Assembly: GCF_004342915.1 (NCBI RefSeq)
Contig: NZ_SLWL01000012.1
Location: forward strand, 87,925-151,924
Direction: 5' to 3'
Length of the DNA: 64,000 nucleotides
Source: Camelimonas lactis
Lineage (GTDB): Bacteria; Pseudomonadota; Alphaproteobacteria; Rhizobiales; Beijerinckiaceae
The first letter of the stretch is position 1. Each line of letters starts with the position of its first letter. This document shows positions 63,379 to 64,000 of this stretch, in pieces. The position numbers and the translations under genes are program-made. The notes beneath the pieces are model-generated. The model was not told the origin of the DNA and searched no databases. It worked only from the letters and a program-made list of their open reading frames with translations.

Positions 63379-63924
63379 GTGTCCACATTCGAACGCTATC
63401 TGACCCTGTGGGTCGCTCTTTGTATCGTCGCAGGCATTGCGCTGGGGCATTTCATACCGGGCGCATTTCACGCCATCGGCGCCCTGGAGGTGGCAAAGGT
63501 CAATCTGCCAGTCGCTGTGCTGATCTGGTTGATGATCATTCCGATGCTGCTGAAGATTGATTTCGCGGCGCTTGGGGAGGTGGGGCGTCACTGGCGTGGC
63601 ATCGGCGTCACCCTGTTCATCAACTGGGCGGTGAAGCCCTTTTCCATGGCGCTGCTCGGCTGGCTGTTCATTGGCTGGCTGTTTCGTCCGCTACTCCCCG
63701 CGGACCAGATTGAAAGCTACATTGCCGGACTGATCATTCTTGCAGCTGCACCCTGCACGGCGATGGTCTTCGTCTGGTCCAATCTGACCAGGGGTGAGCC
63801 CCACTTCACCCTGAGCCAGGTCGCTCTCAATGACGCCATCATGGTTGTGGCGTTCGCACCGATTGTTGGCTTGCTGCTCGGGCTTTCGGCTATCACGGTC
63901 CCATGGTGCGGATTCCACGGATGA
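63379..63924 (+). pseudogene. acr3: Arsenite efflux permease Acr3, truncated by insertion
   Basis: The frame starts at GTG 63379 (GAGG eight bases upstream) with the Acr3 N terminus STFERYLTLWVALCIVAGIALGHFIPG. It continues through the Cys-bearing LIILAAAPCTAMVFVWSNLTRGEP and the VAFAPIVGLLLGLSAITVPW segment. After W176 the frame enters foreign DNA and stops after four codons. Full Acr3 is about 350 residues with ten helices, so half is missing here. The rest may lie beyond the window. Confidence 0.88.
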
Positions 63925-64000
63925 TGGGCATCGATTCCACGCGATCGTGGGCATGGATTCCACGGCATCGTGGGCATCGATTCCACGCCTCGGGCAGCCT
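63907..64000. mobile_element. End of an IS21-family-like insertion sequence
   Basis: From TGCGGATTCCACGG at 63907 to the window edge there are four copies of GATTCCACG (63911, 63933, 63956, 63979) every 22-23 bases, interleaved with ATCGTGGGCAT. Terminal TG and multiple such repeats are typical of IS21-family ends. The transposase genes would lie to the right, outside the window. Confidence 0.75.

Noticed and set aside
63911..63987. Four regularly spaced GATTCCACG units as a CRISPR array
   Set aside because: Unit spacing of 22-23 bases with partly conserved spacers, and position inside acr3, fit the repeats of an IS21-type end rather than repeats with unique spacers.

Overview
The window reads as about 57.9 kb of GC-rich chromosomal backbone followed by about 6 kb of accessory DNA. 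The backbone suggests an alphaproteobacterium, most likely of the order Hyphomicrobiales (Rhizobiales). Reasons are the very high GC, a eukaryotic-type short NADP isocitrate dehydrogenase, a double-length dCTP deaminase, the trmJ-like/murI/rpsD order, pyrD next to a DUF952 gene, an HWE-type sensor kinase and the many SRPBCC, DUF and CoA-transferase genes. The species cannot be named from the sequence alone.

Layout. 0-6.2 kb: amino-acid-type binding protein, GT2 glycosyltransferase, SCO1-type copper protein, HutX-like haem protein, acyltransferase 3 and an orphan receiver protein. 6.4-13.7 kb: core metabolism and translation (icd, glk, trmJ-like, a Tat-exported hydrolase, murI, rpsD). 13.7-15.2 kb: two unrecognised genes plus a tiny leader ORF. 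15.4-25.4 kb: two SBF/BASS-type carriers, a six-cysteine secreted miniprotein, RBBP9-like hydrolase, purB, rpe, DadA-like oxidoreductase, P1-family peptidase, a CcdA-like protein without its cysteines and an enol-lactonase-like hydrolase. 26-28.7 kb: two paralogous membrane proteins with degenerate GGDEF domains. 28.9-38.7 kb: sfsA, cinA-like, a CoA-transferase, a tRNA-Leu(UAA) interrupted by a group I intron, an FAD monooxygenase, a CHCC zinc-finger protein, PAP2, DUF169, an HWE kinase and a divergent DUF2239/GIY-YIG pair. 38.9-41.9 kb: a complete TctCBA tripartite tricarboxylate transporter. 42.3-51 kb: PhnA-like protein, a SugE/Gdx exporter behind a candidate guanidine-II riboswitch, a LuxR-type regulator, pyrD, dcd, a GntR regulator, SRPBCC proteins and an exported MsrB-MsrA pair. 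51.2-57 kb: enoyl-CoA hydratase, TetR regulator, Baeyer-Villiger-type monooxygenase and a TerC-CBS-CorC protein.

57.9-64 kb is accessory. A tRNA-Gly(CCC) is followed by an AT-richer Fic-domain gene with elaborate upstream inverted repeats. Then come a tyrosine integrase/excisionase/ribbon-helix-helix operon, a divergent second ribbon-helix-helix gene with three shared operator-like boxes, and the frameshifted tail of a second integrase. The last part is an arsenic operon (arsR, LMW-PTP-type arsC, glutaredoxin-type arsC, acr3) whose acr3 is cut by what looks like an IS21-family end at the window edge.

The strongest unusual items are the intron-bearing tRNA-Leu(UAA), the Fic gene with its hairpin operators, the interrupted ars operon, the candidate guanidine riboswitch at sugE, the cysteine-free CcdA homologue and the tandem non-canonical GGDEF proteins. 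No CRISPR array, rRNA or replication origin was seen.
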